Below the pieces are notes generated by a model. That model did no database searches. It saw only the letters and a program-made list of their open reading frames with translations, and was not told the origin of the DNA. From Verrucomicrobiota bacterium (lineage in GTDB: Bacteria > Verrucomicrobiota > Verrucomicrobiia > Opitutales > Opitutaceae): a stretch of 45,386 nt of DNA. Where the stretch lies: NCBI GenBank assembly GCA_018239845.1, contig JAFEGO010000085.1:1-45386 (forward strand), read 5' to 3'. Below, piece after piece: positions 31,147-40,288 of this stretch. The stretch's first letter is position 1. Every line of letters begins with the position of its first letter. Both the position numbers and the translations under genes were made by a program.

Positions 31147-31958
31147 TGTTCGCCTCGCTCACCAAGTACGGGCAGGCCTTCCTCATCGGCCTGCAGAGCA
31201 ACCTCGTCTACCGCGTCAACTTCGGTATCCGCGGCTTCTTCTCGTTCTTCCACCTGATCGTGGTCTTCATCCTGTGGAGCGCGGTTTACGGGTCGCAGGG
31301 CCAGGTCGCCGGCTTTTCGTTTGCGCAGACGTTCACCTACTTCGTCGCGCTGATCGTCGTGCAGTTCATGATCGGCGCCTTCAACGAGGACTACCAGATC
31401 AGCGAGGAAATCCGCAACGGGCTCATCAACCAGTTCCTCCTGAAGCCGGTGAACTACTTCGCCTACCGCTTCAGCATCTACCTCTCGGCCCGCCTCGTCA
31501 CCGGCCTGCTTATCCTCGTGCCGCTGGTCGTGCTCTATCCGCTGCTGCACCAGCACCTCGCGCTGTCCTTCGACGCATGGCGCTATGCCGCCGTGGTCCC
31601 CGCGCTCATGATGTCGGCCCTGATCCAGTTCGGCATCGCGTACATCTTCGGCATGCTGAGCTTCTGGTTTTTGGAGATCCAGGGCTTCGTCATCCTCTCG
31701 ATGGCGCTGGAGTCGCTGCTTGGCGGCCAGATCTTCCCGCTCGATCTGCTGCCCCGGACCTTCTTCGACATTTCCGCCGGCCTGCCTTATTTCTATCAGA
31801 TGTATTTTCCCGTCGCGCTGCTGACCGGTCGCATCAGCGATCCCGCGCTTATCGTGCCCATGCTGCAGATTCAGCTCTTCTGGGTCGTGATCATTTTGCT
31901 GACCGGCCGCTTCCTCTGGCACCGCGGCCTGCGGCTCCACACCGCCGTCGGAGGCTGA
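31146..31958 (+). CDS. ABC-2 family transporter permease (first of a pair)
   Basis: This 270-residue membrane protein has six hydrophobic segments. It has the ABC-2 (DUF990-like) plan: an N-terminal cytoplasmic YGQAFLIGLQSNLVYRVNF stretch, then EIRNGLINQFLLKPVNYFAYRFS between helices 2 and 3, and QGFVILSMALESLLGGQIFPLDLLP before the last helices. Pairs of such permeases form exporters with a separate ATPase. Translation is coupled to parA by a 1-bp overlap. The ATPase subunit is absent from the window. Confidence 0.88.
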   Translation: MFASLTKYGQAFLIGLQSNLVYRVNFGIRGFFSFFHLIVVFILWSAVYGSQGQVAGFSFAQTFTYFVALIVVQFMIGAFNEDYQISEEIRNGLINQFLLKPVNYFAYRFSIYLSARLVTGLLILVPLVVLYPLLHQHLALSFDAWRYAAVVPALMMSALIQFGIAYIFGMLSFWFLEIQGFVILSMALESLLGGQIFPLDLLPRTFFDISAGLPYFYQMYFPVALLTGRISDPALIVPMLQIQLFWVVIILLTGRFLWHRGLRLHTAVGG

Positions 31959-31975
31959 GCCCATTGCGGATTTCG

Positions 31976-32072
31976 GATTTTCGATTTCGGATTTATCAAG
32001 CCCGCCATTCTTCTCCGACCCCGCCCATCCAACCACCTACCCTCCGCAATCCGGTATCCGAAATCGAAAATC
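31976..32072. repeat. 17-bp inverted repeat inside the permease operon
   Basis: GATTTTCGATTTCGGAT (31976-31992) returns as its exact reverse complement at 32056-32072, with 63 nt between. The arms are AT-richer than the genes around them. The element fills most of the gap between the two permease genes and would fold in the mRNA. It looks like an extragenic palindrome. Confidence 0.6.
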
Positions 32073-32077
32073 GCCCC

Positions 32078-32884
32078 ATGGGTATCTCACATTACATCCG
32101 CATCTGGCTGACTTCCGCCCGCTACTCCATCGTGCGGACGCTGATGTTTCGCGGCGACTTCTTCATCTGGTCGATGGTCGAGCTGTTTTGGATGACGGTG
32201 AATGTCCTGATGGTCTCCGTCATCTACGACCACACGCAGTCCCTCGCCGGGTGGACCAAGTACGAGATGATGCTGCTCGTGGGCACCTCGATGCTCATCC
32301 AGCGGTTCTTGATGGGCTTCTTCTGGAGCAGCATCTTCGAGATGGGGCGCAACATCCGCACGGGCAACTTCGACTTCTTCCTCGCGCAGCCGGGCAACGT
32401 CATGTTCATGGCCACCACGCGGAAGATCGACGCCGACAGCCTCGCCAACTCCATCGTGGCGCTCGCGCTCGTGATCTACTCCGCCGCGCAGCTCCACCTG
32501 CACCCGGGTCCGCTCGACCTCGCGATCTACGCCGTCCTCGTGGTCTGCGGCGTCGTCATCCATTACAGCGTCCTAGTGCTCTGCATCGCCGCCGCGTTCT
32601 GGGTCACGAGTGCGCAGGGCATCGAGGGCAGCTACTTCACGCTCAGCGAATTTTCCCGGCTCCCGCGCGAGGCCTTCCGCGGCATCGCCTACGGCGTGGC
32701 CAACCTCGTCTTCGTCTGGGCCCTCCCGATGGTCGTCGTGAGCAATGTGCCGGCCAGCGCGCTGATCCACGGCCTCGACTGGCGGCTCGCGCTCTGGGTC
32801 GTGGGCATGGCCATCGCGTGGTTCGGCCTCGCCACCTGGGTCTTCCACCGCGGCCTCCGCCGCTACTCCAGCGCCAGCTCGTGA
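32078..32884 (+). CDS. ABC-2 family transporter permease (second of a pair)
   Basis: This 268-residue paralogue of the preceding permease has six hydrophobic segments. It begins ISHYIRIWLTSARYSIVRTLMFRGDF and has the corresponding RNIRTGNFDFFLAQPGNVMFMATTRK loop and a PREAFRGIAYGVANLVFVWALPMVVVSN segment. The two should heterodimerise as the membrane part of an exporter. The start at 32078 follows the inverted repeat by 5 bp; the frame is open far upstream but overlaps the first permease out of phase. Its stop overlaps the rnc GTG start (GTGA). Confidence 0.87.
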   Translation: MGISHYIRIWLTSARYSIVRTLMFRGDFFIWSMVELFWMTVNVLMVSVIYDHTQSLAGWTKYEMMLLVGTSMLIQRFLMGFFWSSIFEMGRNIRTGNFDFFLAQPGNVMFMATTRKIDADSLANSIVALALVIYSAAQLHLHPGPLDLAIYAVLVVCGVVIHYSVLVLCIAAAFWVTSAQGIEGSYFTLSEFSRLPREAFRGIAYGVANLVFVWALPMVVVSNVPASALIHGLDWRLALWVVGMAIAWFGLATWVFHRGLRRYSSASS

Positions 32885-33564
32885 ACGACGCCTTCGTCCA
32901 GCTCCAGGCGCGCCTCGGCCACACCTTCCGCGATCCCGCGCTGCTCGTGTGCGCGCTCACGCACACGTCCTTTTCGGCCGACAACCCCGACGCGGAGAAC
33001 AACCAGCGCCTCGAATTTCTCGGCGACGCCGTCCTCCAGATCCTGCTCTCCGAGGCGCTCTACCAGCTTTTCCCGGAGGAGCGCGAGGGCCCGCTCAGCA
33101 AGCGCCGCTCCCTGCTGGTCAACCGCACGTTTCTCGCCGGCCTCGCCCGCGAGATCGGCGCCGACCAGTGCCTGCGCCTCGGCCGCAGCGAGGAAAAGAC
33201 CGGCGGCCGCAGCCGCACCTCCGCCCTCGGCGACGCCTTTGAGGCCATCATCGGCGCGCTTTACCTCGACAGCGATTTCATCACGACCCGCCGCCTCGTG
33301 CTCGCGATCTACGGCGACCTCGCCGCCCGCCTCGGCGCCCACGAGGCGGAGGACAACCCCAAGGGCCGCCTGCAGGAGATCGTCCAGCCCGTGCACGGCA
33401 ACAACGCCCTCCGCTACGAGCTCGTCGCCATCGCCGGCGAAGATCACGCCCGCGAATACGAGTGCGCCGTTTACCTCTTCGACCGCGAACTCGGCCGCGG
33501 CCGCGGCACCTCCAAGAAACTCGCCGAAGAGGCCGCCGCCCGCGCCGGCCTGGCCCACGTCTGA
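32881..33564 (+). CDS. rnc: Ribonuclease III
   Basis: RNase III cuts double-stranded RNA in rRNA precursors and mRNAs. The 227-residue protein has the endonuclease signature NQRLEFLGDAVLQ with the metal-binding Glu/Asp, a second acidic site GDAFEAIIGALYLDSDF, and a C-terminal dsRNA-binding domain (about 160-225, NPKGRLQEIVQ ... GTSKKLAEEAAARAGL). The start is a GTG that overlaps the permease stop; no closer ATG gives a complete N-terminus. It is followed by mfd after 55 bp. Confidence 0.95.
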   Translation: MNDAFVQLQARLGHTFRDPALLVCALTHTSFSADNPDAENNQRLEFLGDAVLQILLSEALYQLFPEEREGPLSKRRSLLVNRTFLAGLAREIGADQCLRLGRSEEKTGGRSRTSALGDAFEAIIGALYLDSDFITTRRLVLAIYGDLAARLGAHEAEDNPKGRLQEIVQPVHGNNALRYELVAIAGEDHAREYECAVYLFDRELGRGRGTSKKLAEEAAARAGLAHV

Positions 33565-33619
33565 GCCTGCGGCTTGACGCCGACGGGCTGCGGCGTTCCT
33601 TCCTCCCTTCCCCGTCGTC

Positions 33620-36600
33620 ATGGCCGTCCCCGTCTCCACGCGCATCAAGCTCACCGGTGTCTGCCCGCCTGCGCGCGGCGCGGTCATCGCCGAGCTTGCC
33701 CTCGCGCAGCCGGCCCCGGTCTGGCTGATCGTCACGGAGGATCTGCGCGCCGCCGAACAGCTCGCGGAGGACGTCGCGTTTTTCTCCCGCTCCGCCGCCG
33801 TGCCGCGGCCTTCGACCACGCTCATCTTCCCCGAGTCGATGCCCGACAACCGCGACATGCGCGAGGCCTTCGCCGCATCGAGCGACCGGCTCACCGTCCT
33901 CTCGCGGCTGCGCGCCCTGCGCCGCGCCGAGCGCACGCCCGACTCGCTCCTCGTCGTCACCACGCCCGCCGCACTGCTCCAGCCGGTCCCAGCGCTGGAG
34001 GAATTTGCCACGCGCGAGATCACCTTGGAAAAGGGTCAGACGCAGCCGTTCCAAGCCCTCCTCGAACAGCTCCAGCAGCTCGACTACGACTCCGAGGCGG
34101 TGTGCGAGGCACCCGGCCACTACGCGATCCGCGGCGGCATCATCGACGTCTATCCGATCACGGCCAACCAGCCGTACCGGCTCGATTTCTTCGGCGACAC
34201 GCTCGAGGAAATCCGCGAGTTCGATCCCGTTTCCCAGCGCTCCGGCGCGAGCGTCAATACCATCACGCTTTCGGCGTCGCCGCGCGTCAAACTCGAGTCC
34301 TCCAAGACCGGCATCGCCGACTACCTCCCCGCCGCCACGCAGCTCCTGCTGGTCGAGCCCGCGTCGCTCGACGAGGAGTTCAGCGCCTTTGCCCGCGAGG
34401 GCTTCGACGGTCTCACGCCGCTGCTCCAGCGCTGCGCTGCGCTCAATGGGGTCAGCGACCTCGATGAGGCCAGTGCGCTGTTCGAGAACCCTTCCGGCGA
34501 CGTGACGTGGGACACCGAGAGCCTAGCGCACCACCGCACCTACCCCGCCGACTCGCTCGTCGCGCAGGAGCGCCTGCAGGTTGAGGAGGAAGCGCGTCAT
34601 CGTTTTCTCCGCCAAGTCGCCGCGTGGCGGGGTGAAGGCTACGCCGTCCTCTTTGTCGTGTCCAAGGAGGGCGAGGAAGCGCGCGTGCGCGAACTCCTCG
34701 CGGAGGACGCGAAGCTCAAGGCCACCAAGCCCGTCTTCCTGCGCGGCGCGCTCAACGAAGGTTTCCGCATCACGTTCCGCGAGGAGGCCGCCGCGCGCCA
34801 CCTCGTCACCCCCGAAGCCAAGGCCAAGGGCGCCGCGCTCACAGGCGTCGTCGTTGTCACCGAGACCGAGATCTTCGGCCGCCAGCGCGCCCGCCGGCCC
34901 TCGGGCAGCACCCGGGCCGTCGCGACCCGTGCACAGATCGACCAGCTGCTCGATTTCTCGGAGTTGGTGGAGGGCGATTTCGTCGTCCATCTCCAGCACG
35001 GCATCGCGCTCTACCGCGGTCTCACAAAACTCGATACCGCCCAGGGCATCCGTGAGGTTATTTCCTTGGAGTTCGACGATCACGTCACGCTCCACGTGCC
35101 GTTGCAGGAGTCGCATCTGATCAGCCGCTACGTCGGCCTCAGCAAGGCCAAGCCCCAGCTCGGCCGCATCGGCTCCGGCCGCTGGGAAAAGGCCCGGCAG
35201 GCCGCCGAGCGCGCCACGATCGACCTCGCGGCGGAGCTGCTGCGCATCCACGCCTCGCGCGAGGCGCAGCCGGGCTTCGCGTTTCCGTCCGACACGGCGT
35301 GGCAAAAGGAGTTCGAGGCCTCGTTCCCCTTCACCGAGACGCGCGACCAGCTCAAGGCCATCGAGGACGCCAAGGCCGACATGGAGAAAAAGCGCCCGAT
35401 GGACCGCCTCGTCTGCGGCGACGTCGGCTTCGGCAAGACCGAGGTGGCGATCCGCGCCGCGTTCAAGGCCGTGCAGGGTGGCCGGCAGGTCGCGCTCCTC
35501 GTTCCCACCACCGTCCTCGCGCAGCAGCACCTCAACACCTTCCGCGAGCGCATGGCGGGCTACCCGGTCGCGATCGAGATGGTCAGCCGCTTTCGCACCA
35601 AGGCGGAGCAGAAGAAAATCCTCGCCGCCACCACCGCGGGGCAGGTCGATATCCTCATCGGCACGCACCGCCTGCTGCAACGCGACGTCGTGTTCCGCGA
35701 GCTTGGCCTCGTCGTGATCGACGAGGAGCAGCGCTTCGGCGTGAAGCACAAGGAAGCGTTCAAGAAGATGCGTGAGACGGTCGATGTGCTCTCCATGAGC
35801 GCCACGCCCATCCCGCGCACGCTTTACATGGCCCTCACCGGCGCACGCGATCTCAGCGTGATCGAGACGCCGCCGACCAACCGCCATCCGATCCAGACCA
35901 TCGTCAAGACCTACGACGAGAAGGTCGTCGCCGACGCCATCCACCACGAGCTGCGGCGCGGCGGACAGGTCTTTTACCTGCACAACCGCATCCAGACGAT
36001 CGACCTCGTCGCCGCGCGCCTGCGCGAACTCGTGCCCGGCCACGAGATCGGGGTCGGCCACGGACAGATGGAGCCGGAGGAGTTGGAGAAGGTGATGACC
36101 GACTTCGTCGCCGGCACCTACAAGGTGCTCGTCTGCACCACGATCATCGAGAGCGGCCTCGATATCCCCAACTGCAACACGATCATCATCGAAGGCGCGG
36201 ACCGCTTCGGCCTTTCGCAGCTGTACCAGCTCCGCGGGCGCGTCGGGCGCTTCAAGCATCAGGCGTACGCCTACCTGCTCCTGCACCGCCACAGCCGCCT
36301 GCTGGAGGTCGCCCGCCAGCGCCTCGCCGCGATGCGCCAGCACAACCAGCTCGGCGCCGGCTTCCGCATCGCCATGCGCGACCTGGAGCTGCGCGGCGCG
36401 GGCAACCTCCTCGGCGCCGAGCAGAGCGGCCACATCGTGGGCGTGGGTTTCGAGCTGTACTGCCAGTTGCTCCGCCAGTCCGTCGCGCGCCTGAAGGGCG
36501 AGAAGACCGCCGCTGCCATCCGCGCCAGCGTGAAGCTCGACTTCGTCTTCGTCGGCGAGGGCCACGGTGCCGAGGGTGCCCCCACCCGCGGCCGGCATGA

Positions 36601-37033
36601 GGACAGCTACACCGCGATCAAGGACGCCGAGGACAACGCCAGCGCCGCCGTCGAGGTCGAGCGCATCCAGGCCCGCATCCCGGCCAGCTACCTGGCCGAG
36701 ACCCGCCTGCGCATCGATTTCTACCGTAAACTGGCCATGGCCGACTCCTTAGCCCGGCTGAAGGAGATCGAGGCCGACCTGACCGACCGCTTTGGCAAGT
36801 TTGGCAACGAGGTGAAGGCCCTGCTCCTCATCACCGAAATCCGCATCCGGGCGGAACAAAAGGGCATCCTCTCCGTCGAAACTGAGTCCAGCCGCCTCAA
36901 ATGTCTCCGGAGCAGCGGTCGCCGCGACGACTGGGTGCAGGTTGGCACCCGGTTTCCAAGGTTGACCGCCCCCCGCCCCCTTCTACGCTTGAGGGAAATC
37001 ATCTCTTTTCTGAACAACTTGCCCACTCCATGA
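33620..37033 (+). CDS. mfd: Transcription-repair coupling factor Mfd
   Basis: Mfd removes RNA polymerase stalled at lesions and recruits UvrA. The 1137-residue protein is of normal length. It has a UvrB-like N-terminal part (HYAIRGGIIDVYP), the RNA-polymerase-interacting domain opening with EGDFVVHLQHGIALYRGL (about 450-470), helicase motif I GDVGFGKTEVAIRAA (about 600-615), the DEEQRFGVKHKE box, and the TRG/motif VI region YQLRGRVGRFKHQAYAYLL. The C-terminal YRKLA domain follows. It overlaps the next gene, a SurA-like chaperone, by ATGA. Confidence 0.97.
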   Translation: MAVPVSTRIKLTGVCPPARGAVIAELALAQPAPVWLIVTEDLRAAEQLAEDVAFFSRSAAVPRPSTTLIFPESMPDNRDMREAFAASSDRLTVLSRLRALRRAERTPDSLLVVTTPAALLQPVPALEEFATREITLEKGQTQPFQALLEQLQQLDYDSEAVCEAPGHYAIRGGIIDVYPITANQPYRLDFFGDTLEEIREFDPVSQRSGASVNTITLSASPRVKLESSKTGIADYLPAATQLLLVEPASLDEEFSAFAREGFDGLTPLLQRCAALNGVSDLDEASALFENPSGDVTWDTESLAHHRTYPADSLVAQERLQVEEEARHRFLRQVAAWRGEGYAVLFVVSKEGEEARVRELLAEDAKLKATKPVFLRGALNEGFRITFREEAAARHLVTPEAKAKGAALTGVVVVTETEIFGRQRARRPSGSTRAVATRAQIDQLLDFSELVEGDFVVHLQHGIALYRGLTKLDTAQGIREVISLEFDDHVTLHVPLQESHLISRYVGLSKAKPQLGRIGSGRWEKARQAAERATIDLAAELLRIHASREAQPGFAFPSDTAWQKEFEASFPFTETRDQLKAIEDAKADMEKKRPMDRLVCGDVGFGKTEVAIRAAFKAVQGGRQVALLVPTTVLAQQHLNTFRERMAGYPVAIEMVSRFRTKAEQKKILAATTAGQVDILIGTHRLLQRDVVFRELGLVVIDEEQRFGVKHKEAFKKMRETVDVLSMSATPIPRTLYMALTGARDLSVIETPPTNRHPIQTIVKTYDEKVVADAIHHELRRGGQVFYLHNRIQTIDLVAARLRELVPGHEIGVGHGQMEPEELEKVMTDFVAGTYKVLVCTTIIESGLDIPNCNTIIIEGADRFGLSQLYQLRGRVGRFKHQAYAYLLLHRHSRLLEVARQRLAAMRQHNQLGAGFRIAMRDLELRGAGNLLGAEQSGHIVGVGFELYCQLLRQSVARLKGEKTAAAIRASVKLDFVFVGEGHGAEGAPTRGRHEDSYTAIKDAEDNASAAVEVERIQARIPASYLAETRLRIDFYRKLAMADSLARLKEIEADLTDRFGKFGNEVKALLLITEIRIRAEQKGILSVETESSRLKCLRSSGRRDDWVQVGTRFPRLTAPRPLLRLREIISFLNNLPTP

Positions 37034-38037
37034 CGTTGACGCCCGGTCGCCGCTTTCTCTCTGTTATTCTCGCCTTGGGGCTCGCCGTGGTAGCGGCCCG
37101 GGGCCAACAGAGCGCCCCGTCGTCCGACGGCCTCAACTTCCGCTTCGCCAACGGTGTCGCCGCCATCGTCGAGGACAAGGTGATCACCGTCGATGACGTC
37201 CGCCACGCCATCCAACCCCTCATCCCCGAGCTTCAGAAGAGCTCCCGCAATGAGAAGGAGTTCAACGAGCGCCTCGAGGCCCTGCAGGACGACGTCATCC
37301 AGAACCTCATCGACAAGGTCCTGATCGTTAAGGAGTTCCGCAAGGACGACAAGAAACACATCCCCGAGAGCTTCATCGACAATCAGATCGCCTCGACCCT
37401 CTCCGAGCAGTTCGAGGGCGACCGCTCGAAGTTCCTCGCCTACCTGCGCTCCCGCGGCATGACCCTCCGCGAGTACCGCCGGGAAGTGGAGGAGGACATC
37501 ATCGAGAACTACATGCGCCACCAGCAGCGCAAGTCCCAGAGCCTCGTCAGCCCCGTCCGCATCGAGACCTTTTACAAGGAGAACAAGGAGCGCTTCAACC
37601 AGGAGGACAGCGTCCACCTGCGCCTCATCCAGTTCACCCGCACCAACGGCGAGTCCGACGTCTCCCTCCGCACCAAGGCCGAGGAAGTCATCGGCCGCTT
37701 CAAGCGCGGGGAGAAGTTCGCCGACCTCGCCAAGGAATACAGCCAGGACTCCCGCCGCGCCAAGGGCGGCGACTGGGGCAACATGAAGCGCTCCGACCTG
37801 AAGCCCGAGTTCAGCGACCCGCTCTTCGCCCTCAAGGCCGGCGAGATCAGCCAGCCCATCATCCTCCCCGAGGGCTGCTTCCTCCTCTTCGTCGAGGAGC
37901 GCAAGTACGCCGGCATCCAGCCCCTCTCCGAGGTGCGCGACGACATCGAGCGCATCCTCATCGGCCAGATGGCCCGCGTGAGCGAAGAGCGCTGGCTCGA
38001 GCGCCTCCGCCGCAACGGCTACATCAAGCGCTTCTGA
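37030..38037 (+). CDS. SurA-like periplasmic peptidyl-prolyl isomerase/chaperone
   Basis: This 335-residue protein begins with a signal peptide (TPGRRFLSVILALGLAVVAARG) and has a SurA N-domain (VAAIVEDKVITVDDVRHAI). One parvulin PPIC domain (about 195-285) includes VHLRLIQFT, FADLAKEYSQDSRRAKGGDWG and FALKAGEISQPIILPEG. It would help outer-membrane proteins fold. Canonical SurA has two PPIC domains; a single one is common outside Proteobacteria. Translation is coupled to mfd through ATGA, and a strong terminator ends the run of genes. Confidence 0.88.
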   Translation: MTLTPGRRFLSVILALGLAVVAARGQQSAPSSDGLNFRFANGVAAIVEDKVITVDDVRHAIQPLIPELQKSSRNEKEFNERLEALQDDVIQNLIDKVLIVKEFRKDDKKHIPESFIDNQIASTLSEQFEGDRSKFLAYLRSRGMTLREYRREVEEDIIENYMRHQQRKSQSLVSPVRIETFYKENKERFNQEDSVHLRLIQFTRTNGESDVSLRTKAEEVIGRFKRGEKFADLAKEYSQDSRRAKGGDWGNMKRSDLKPEFSDPLFALKAGEISQPIILPEGCFLLFVEERKYAGIQPLSEVRDDIERILIGQMARVSEERWLERLRRNGYIKRF

Positions 38038-38056
38038 GCGCGGGATTCACCCGATA

Positions 38057-38088
38057 AAAAAGGCGCGTTTTTCAACGCGCCTTTTTTT
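38057..38088. terminator. Bidirectional intrinsic terminator
   Basis: A 12-bp stem (AAAAGGCGCGTT / AACGCGCCTTTT) with flanking A- and T-runs lies between the convergent SurA-like and ThuA-like genes. It can serve both strands. Confidence 0.92.
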
Positions 38089-38093
38089 GTGCC

Positions 38094-38834
38094 TCACTTC
38101 TTCGGCTTGATCGGCTCCGGCGGATTCTTCGCGTTGGGGCACGAGTCGATCCACTGGCCCTGCGGCGCGGCCCACTGCACGGCGTTGGCGATCACGCGGC
38201 GGACATTGGCGTCGTAGTAGGTCGGATACGTCTCGTGGCCCGGACGGAAGTAGAAGATCTTGCCGTTGCCGCGGTTCCAGCAGCAGCCGCTGCGAAAGAC
38301 CTCGCCGCCCTCGAACCACGAGATGAACACCTGCTCATCCGGCGCCGGGATGGCGAAGGGCTCGCCGTACATCTCCTCCTGCGGCAGCTCGAAATAGGCG
38401 CCGAGACCGCGCGCGATCGGGTGGCCTGGGTTGCAGACCCAGAGGCGCTCCTTCTCGTCGGCCTCGCGCCAGGTCAGCGAGCAGGTCGTGCCGAGCATGC
38501 GCTTGAATATCTTCGAATAGTGCCCCGAGTGGAGCACGATCAGGCCCATGCCCTCGAGCACGCGCTTCTGCACGCGGTCCACGATCGCGTCGTTCACCTC
38601 GGCGTGCGCCCGGTGGCCCCACCACGTCAGCACATCCGTCTGCGCGAGGCGCTCGACCGAGAGGCCGTGGTCCTGCTCCTGCAGCGTGGCCGTCTCGACC
38701 TTCGCATCGGGCAGCAGGCCGCGCAGACCCTCCGCGATGGTGTTGTGCATGCCGTTGGGATAAACGGCGTGGACCTTGGGGTTGAGATGCTCGTGGACGT
38801 TTTCGCCCCAGACCAGGACACGGAGTGTATTCAT
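38094..38834 (-). CDS. ThuA-like protein (glutamine-amidotransferase-like fold)
   Basis: This 246-residue protein matches the ThuA (trehalose utilisation) family: [13 protein letters not shown] at the start, [36 protein letters not shown] where the family nucleophile elbow would be, and [32 protein letters not shown] near the end. ThuA proteins take part in oxidation of disaccharides to 3-keto sugars, but their exact reaction is not settled. The start at 38834 (MNTLRVLVW) is preferred over in-frame starts up to 38888 that overlap the radC promoter. It stands alone, divergent from radC. Confidence 0.85.
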   Translation of the reverse strand: MNTLRVLVWGENVHEHLNPKVHAVYPNGMHNTIAEGLRGLLPDAKVETATLQEQDHGLSVERLAQTDVLTWWGHRAHAEVNDAIVDRVQKRVLEGMGLIVLHSGHYSKIFKRMLGTTCSLTWREADEKERLWVCNPGHPIARGLGAYFELPQEEMYGEPFAIPAPDEQVFISWFEGGEVFRSGCCWNRGNGKIFYFRPGHETYPTYYDANVRRVIANAVQWAAPQGQWIDSCPNAKNPPEPIKPKK

Positions 38835-38886
38835 AAAGTGAGGAACAGGATTGGCAGGTTTGGAAACGCGCATCAAAAACAATCCC

Positions 38887-39615
38887 ATGGATCATTCGCC
38901 CGAATATTCCGCCGTGAACCGGCTGCGGGAAATTCCCAGCGGCGAACGGCCGCAGGAGCGCCTCGAACGCCACGGTCCCGGCGCGCTCAGCGACACCGAG
39001 CTCGTCGCCATGCTCCTGCGCAGCGGCACCAAGGGCCACGACGTGATGACCCTCGCCACGCGCCTCATCGCCGAGGCCGGCTCCCTCGCGGGCCTGATCA
39101 GTTGGAAGGAGGCCGACTACCGCCGGCTCAAGGGCATCGGCCATGTGAAGGCCCTGCAGCTCCTCACCGTGATGGAGATCGCGAAGCGCGTGGTCGGCCA
39201 GCAGGCCGGCGAATCCCCGTTGCTCAACAACGCGCAGCTCGTGGCCGCGCACATCCAGTCCGTCGCGCACGGCCTCGAGGTGGAGAAATTCTGGGTGCTC
39301 TGCCTCAACCGGAAAAACCGGCTGCTCCGCCGCGTCGAGATCACCTCGGGCACGGCGAGCTCCGTCCTCGCCCATCCGCGCGAGGTGTTTCGCGAGGCTA
39401 TCCGCGAGGCCGCCTCCGCCGTGGTCTGCGCCCACAATCACCCCAGCGGCGATCCCACCCCGAGCTCAGCCGACATCCAGATCACCCGCCAGCTGAGCGA
39501 GGCCGCCAAGACCATCGACATCCAGCTCATCGACCACGTGATCGTGGGCCGGACCGGGGCCGATCCGCGGGGCCTCGGCTACTACAGCTTCCGGGAAGCC
39601 GGGTTGATCGCGTGA
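38887..39615 (+). CDS. radC: RadC family protein (JAMM/MPN+ domain)
   Basis: This 242-residue protein has an N-terminal helix-hairpin-helix part ([13 protein letters not shown]) and a C-terminal JAMM metalloprotease-like domain with the full zinc motif [14 protein letters not shown]. RadC was once linked to recombination repair, but its role is unsettled; the same fold occurs in deubiquitinase-like proteins. The ATG at 38887 is chosen; a TTG at 38851 in frame is less likely. It is divergent from the ThuA-like gene with about 50 bp between them. Confidence 0.92.
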   Translation: MDHSPEYSAVNRLREIPSGERPQERLERHGPGALSDTELVAMLLRSGTKGHDVMTLATRLIAEAGSLAGLISWKEADYRRLKGIGHVKALQLLTVMEIAKRVVGQQAGESPLLNNAQLVAAHIQSVAHGLEVEKFWVLCLNRKNRLLRRVEITSGTASSVLAHPREVFREAIREAASAVVCAHNHPSGDPTPSSADIQITRQLSEAAKTIDIQLIDHVIVGRTGADPRGLGYYSFREAGLIA

Positions 39616-39723
39616 CGTTCAGGATGGGGGCATTGGGCATAAGGGTTTAACCTGACCGCATATCCGTATAACTACCCTGTGCGCGGGCTTGTGTTTGTCA
39701 GAAAAGACCGCTGTGTTGCGCCT

Positions 39724-40116
39724 ATGAACGCCCTTGCCGTACTCGTGATCGACGATGAGGAGAGCATTCGCGATCTTTTGGGTGCCATTCTCCAGCACAA
39801 TGGCCACAAGGTCACCACCGCCGCCACCGGCAAGGCCGCGCTCCAGCTGATCGGCCTCGGCGACCATGCGTTCGACCTGATGATCACCGACATCATCATG
39901 CCCGACATGGATGGCATCGAGATCATCTCCGCGGCCAAGAAACTCCGCCCGGACCTGCGCATCATGGCCATCTCCGGCGGCGGCAACCTGATGTCGAGCC
40001 ACGACTGCCTGCGGATGGCCAAGATGATCGGCGCCCGCACCGTGCTCGCCAAACCTTTCAACGAAAAGCAGCTCAACGAGGCCATCGAGCAGACCTTCGC
40101 GCCCGTACCGGGTTGA
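39724..40116 (+). CDS. Single-domain response regulator (CheY-like receiver)
   Basis: This 130-residue protein is only a receiver domain: acidic pocket VIDDEES (about 9-13), phosphoacceptor Asp in MITDIIMPDMDG, the switch Ser in IMAISGGG and the conserved Lys in VLAKPFNEKQL. With no output domain, it would act by protein contact in a phosphorelay or motility pathway. No histidine kinase is adjacent. The start at 39724 (MNALAVLVI) fits the first beta strand; a GTG at 39679 in frame adds a basic stretch without family support. Confidence 0.9.
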   Translation: MNALAVLVIDDEESIRDLLGAILQHNGHKVTTAATGKAALQLIGLGDHAFDLMITDIIMPDMDGIEIISAAKKLRPDLRIMAISGGGNLMSSHDCLRMAKMIGARTVLAKPFNEKQLNEAIEQTFAPVPG

Positions 40117-40145
40117 ACGCCGGGGGATCCCCCGCGCGTGGCACA

Positions 40146-40221
40146 TGGAGCCGAACATCGGATTTGAACCGATGACCCATGCTTTACGAAAGCATTGCTC
40201 TACCAACTGAGCTAGTTCGGC
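40146..40221 (-). tRNA. tRNA-Thr (anticodon CGT)
   Basis: On the minus strand the acceptor stem GCCGAAC/GTTCGGC, a D-arm with AGCTCAGTTGGTAGAGC, an anticodon stem ATGCT/AGCAT enclosing TTCGTAA, and a T-arm ATCGG-TTCAAAT-CCGAT fold into a complete cloverleaf. CGT reads the ACG threonine codon. The CCA end is encoded. It stands between the receiver gene and queA. Confidence 0.95.
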
Positions 40222-40288
40222 GTCTGTGTGAAGTGCGGAAGAAACTCGCCGCTCGGGCAAGCGCAAGCTTCATTTTGCGCCCTCCATC

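Noticed and set aside
34523..36598. A 691-codon open frame on the minus strand inside mfd
   Set aside because: It is antisense to a clearly conserved gene; high GC at third positions removes stops from the complementary frame. Its translation has no recognisable domain.
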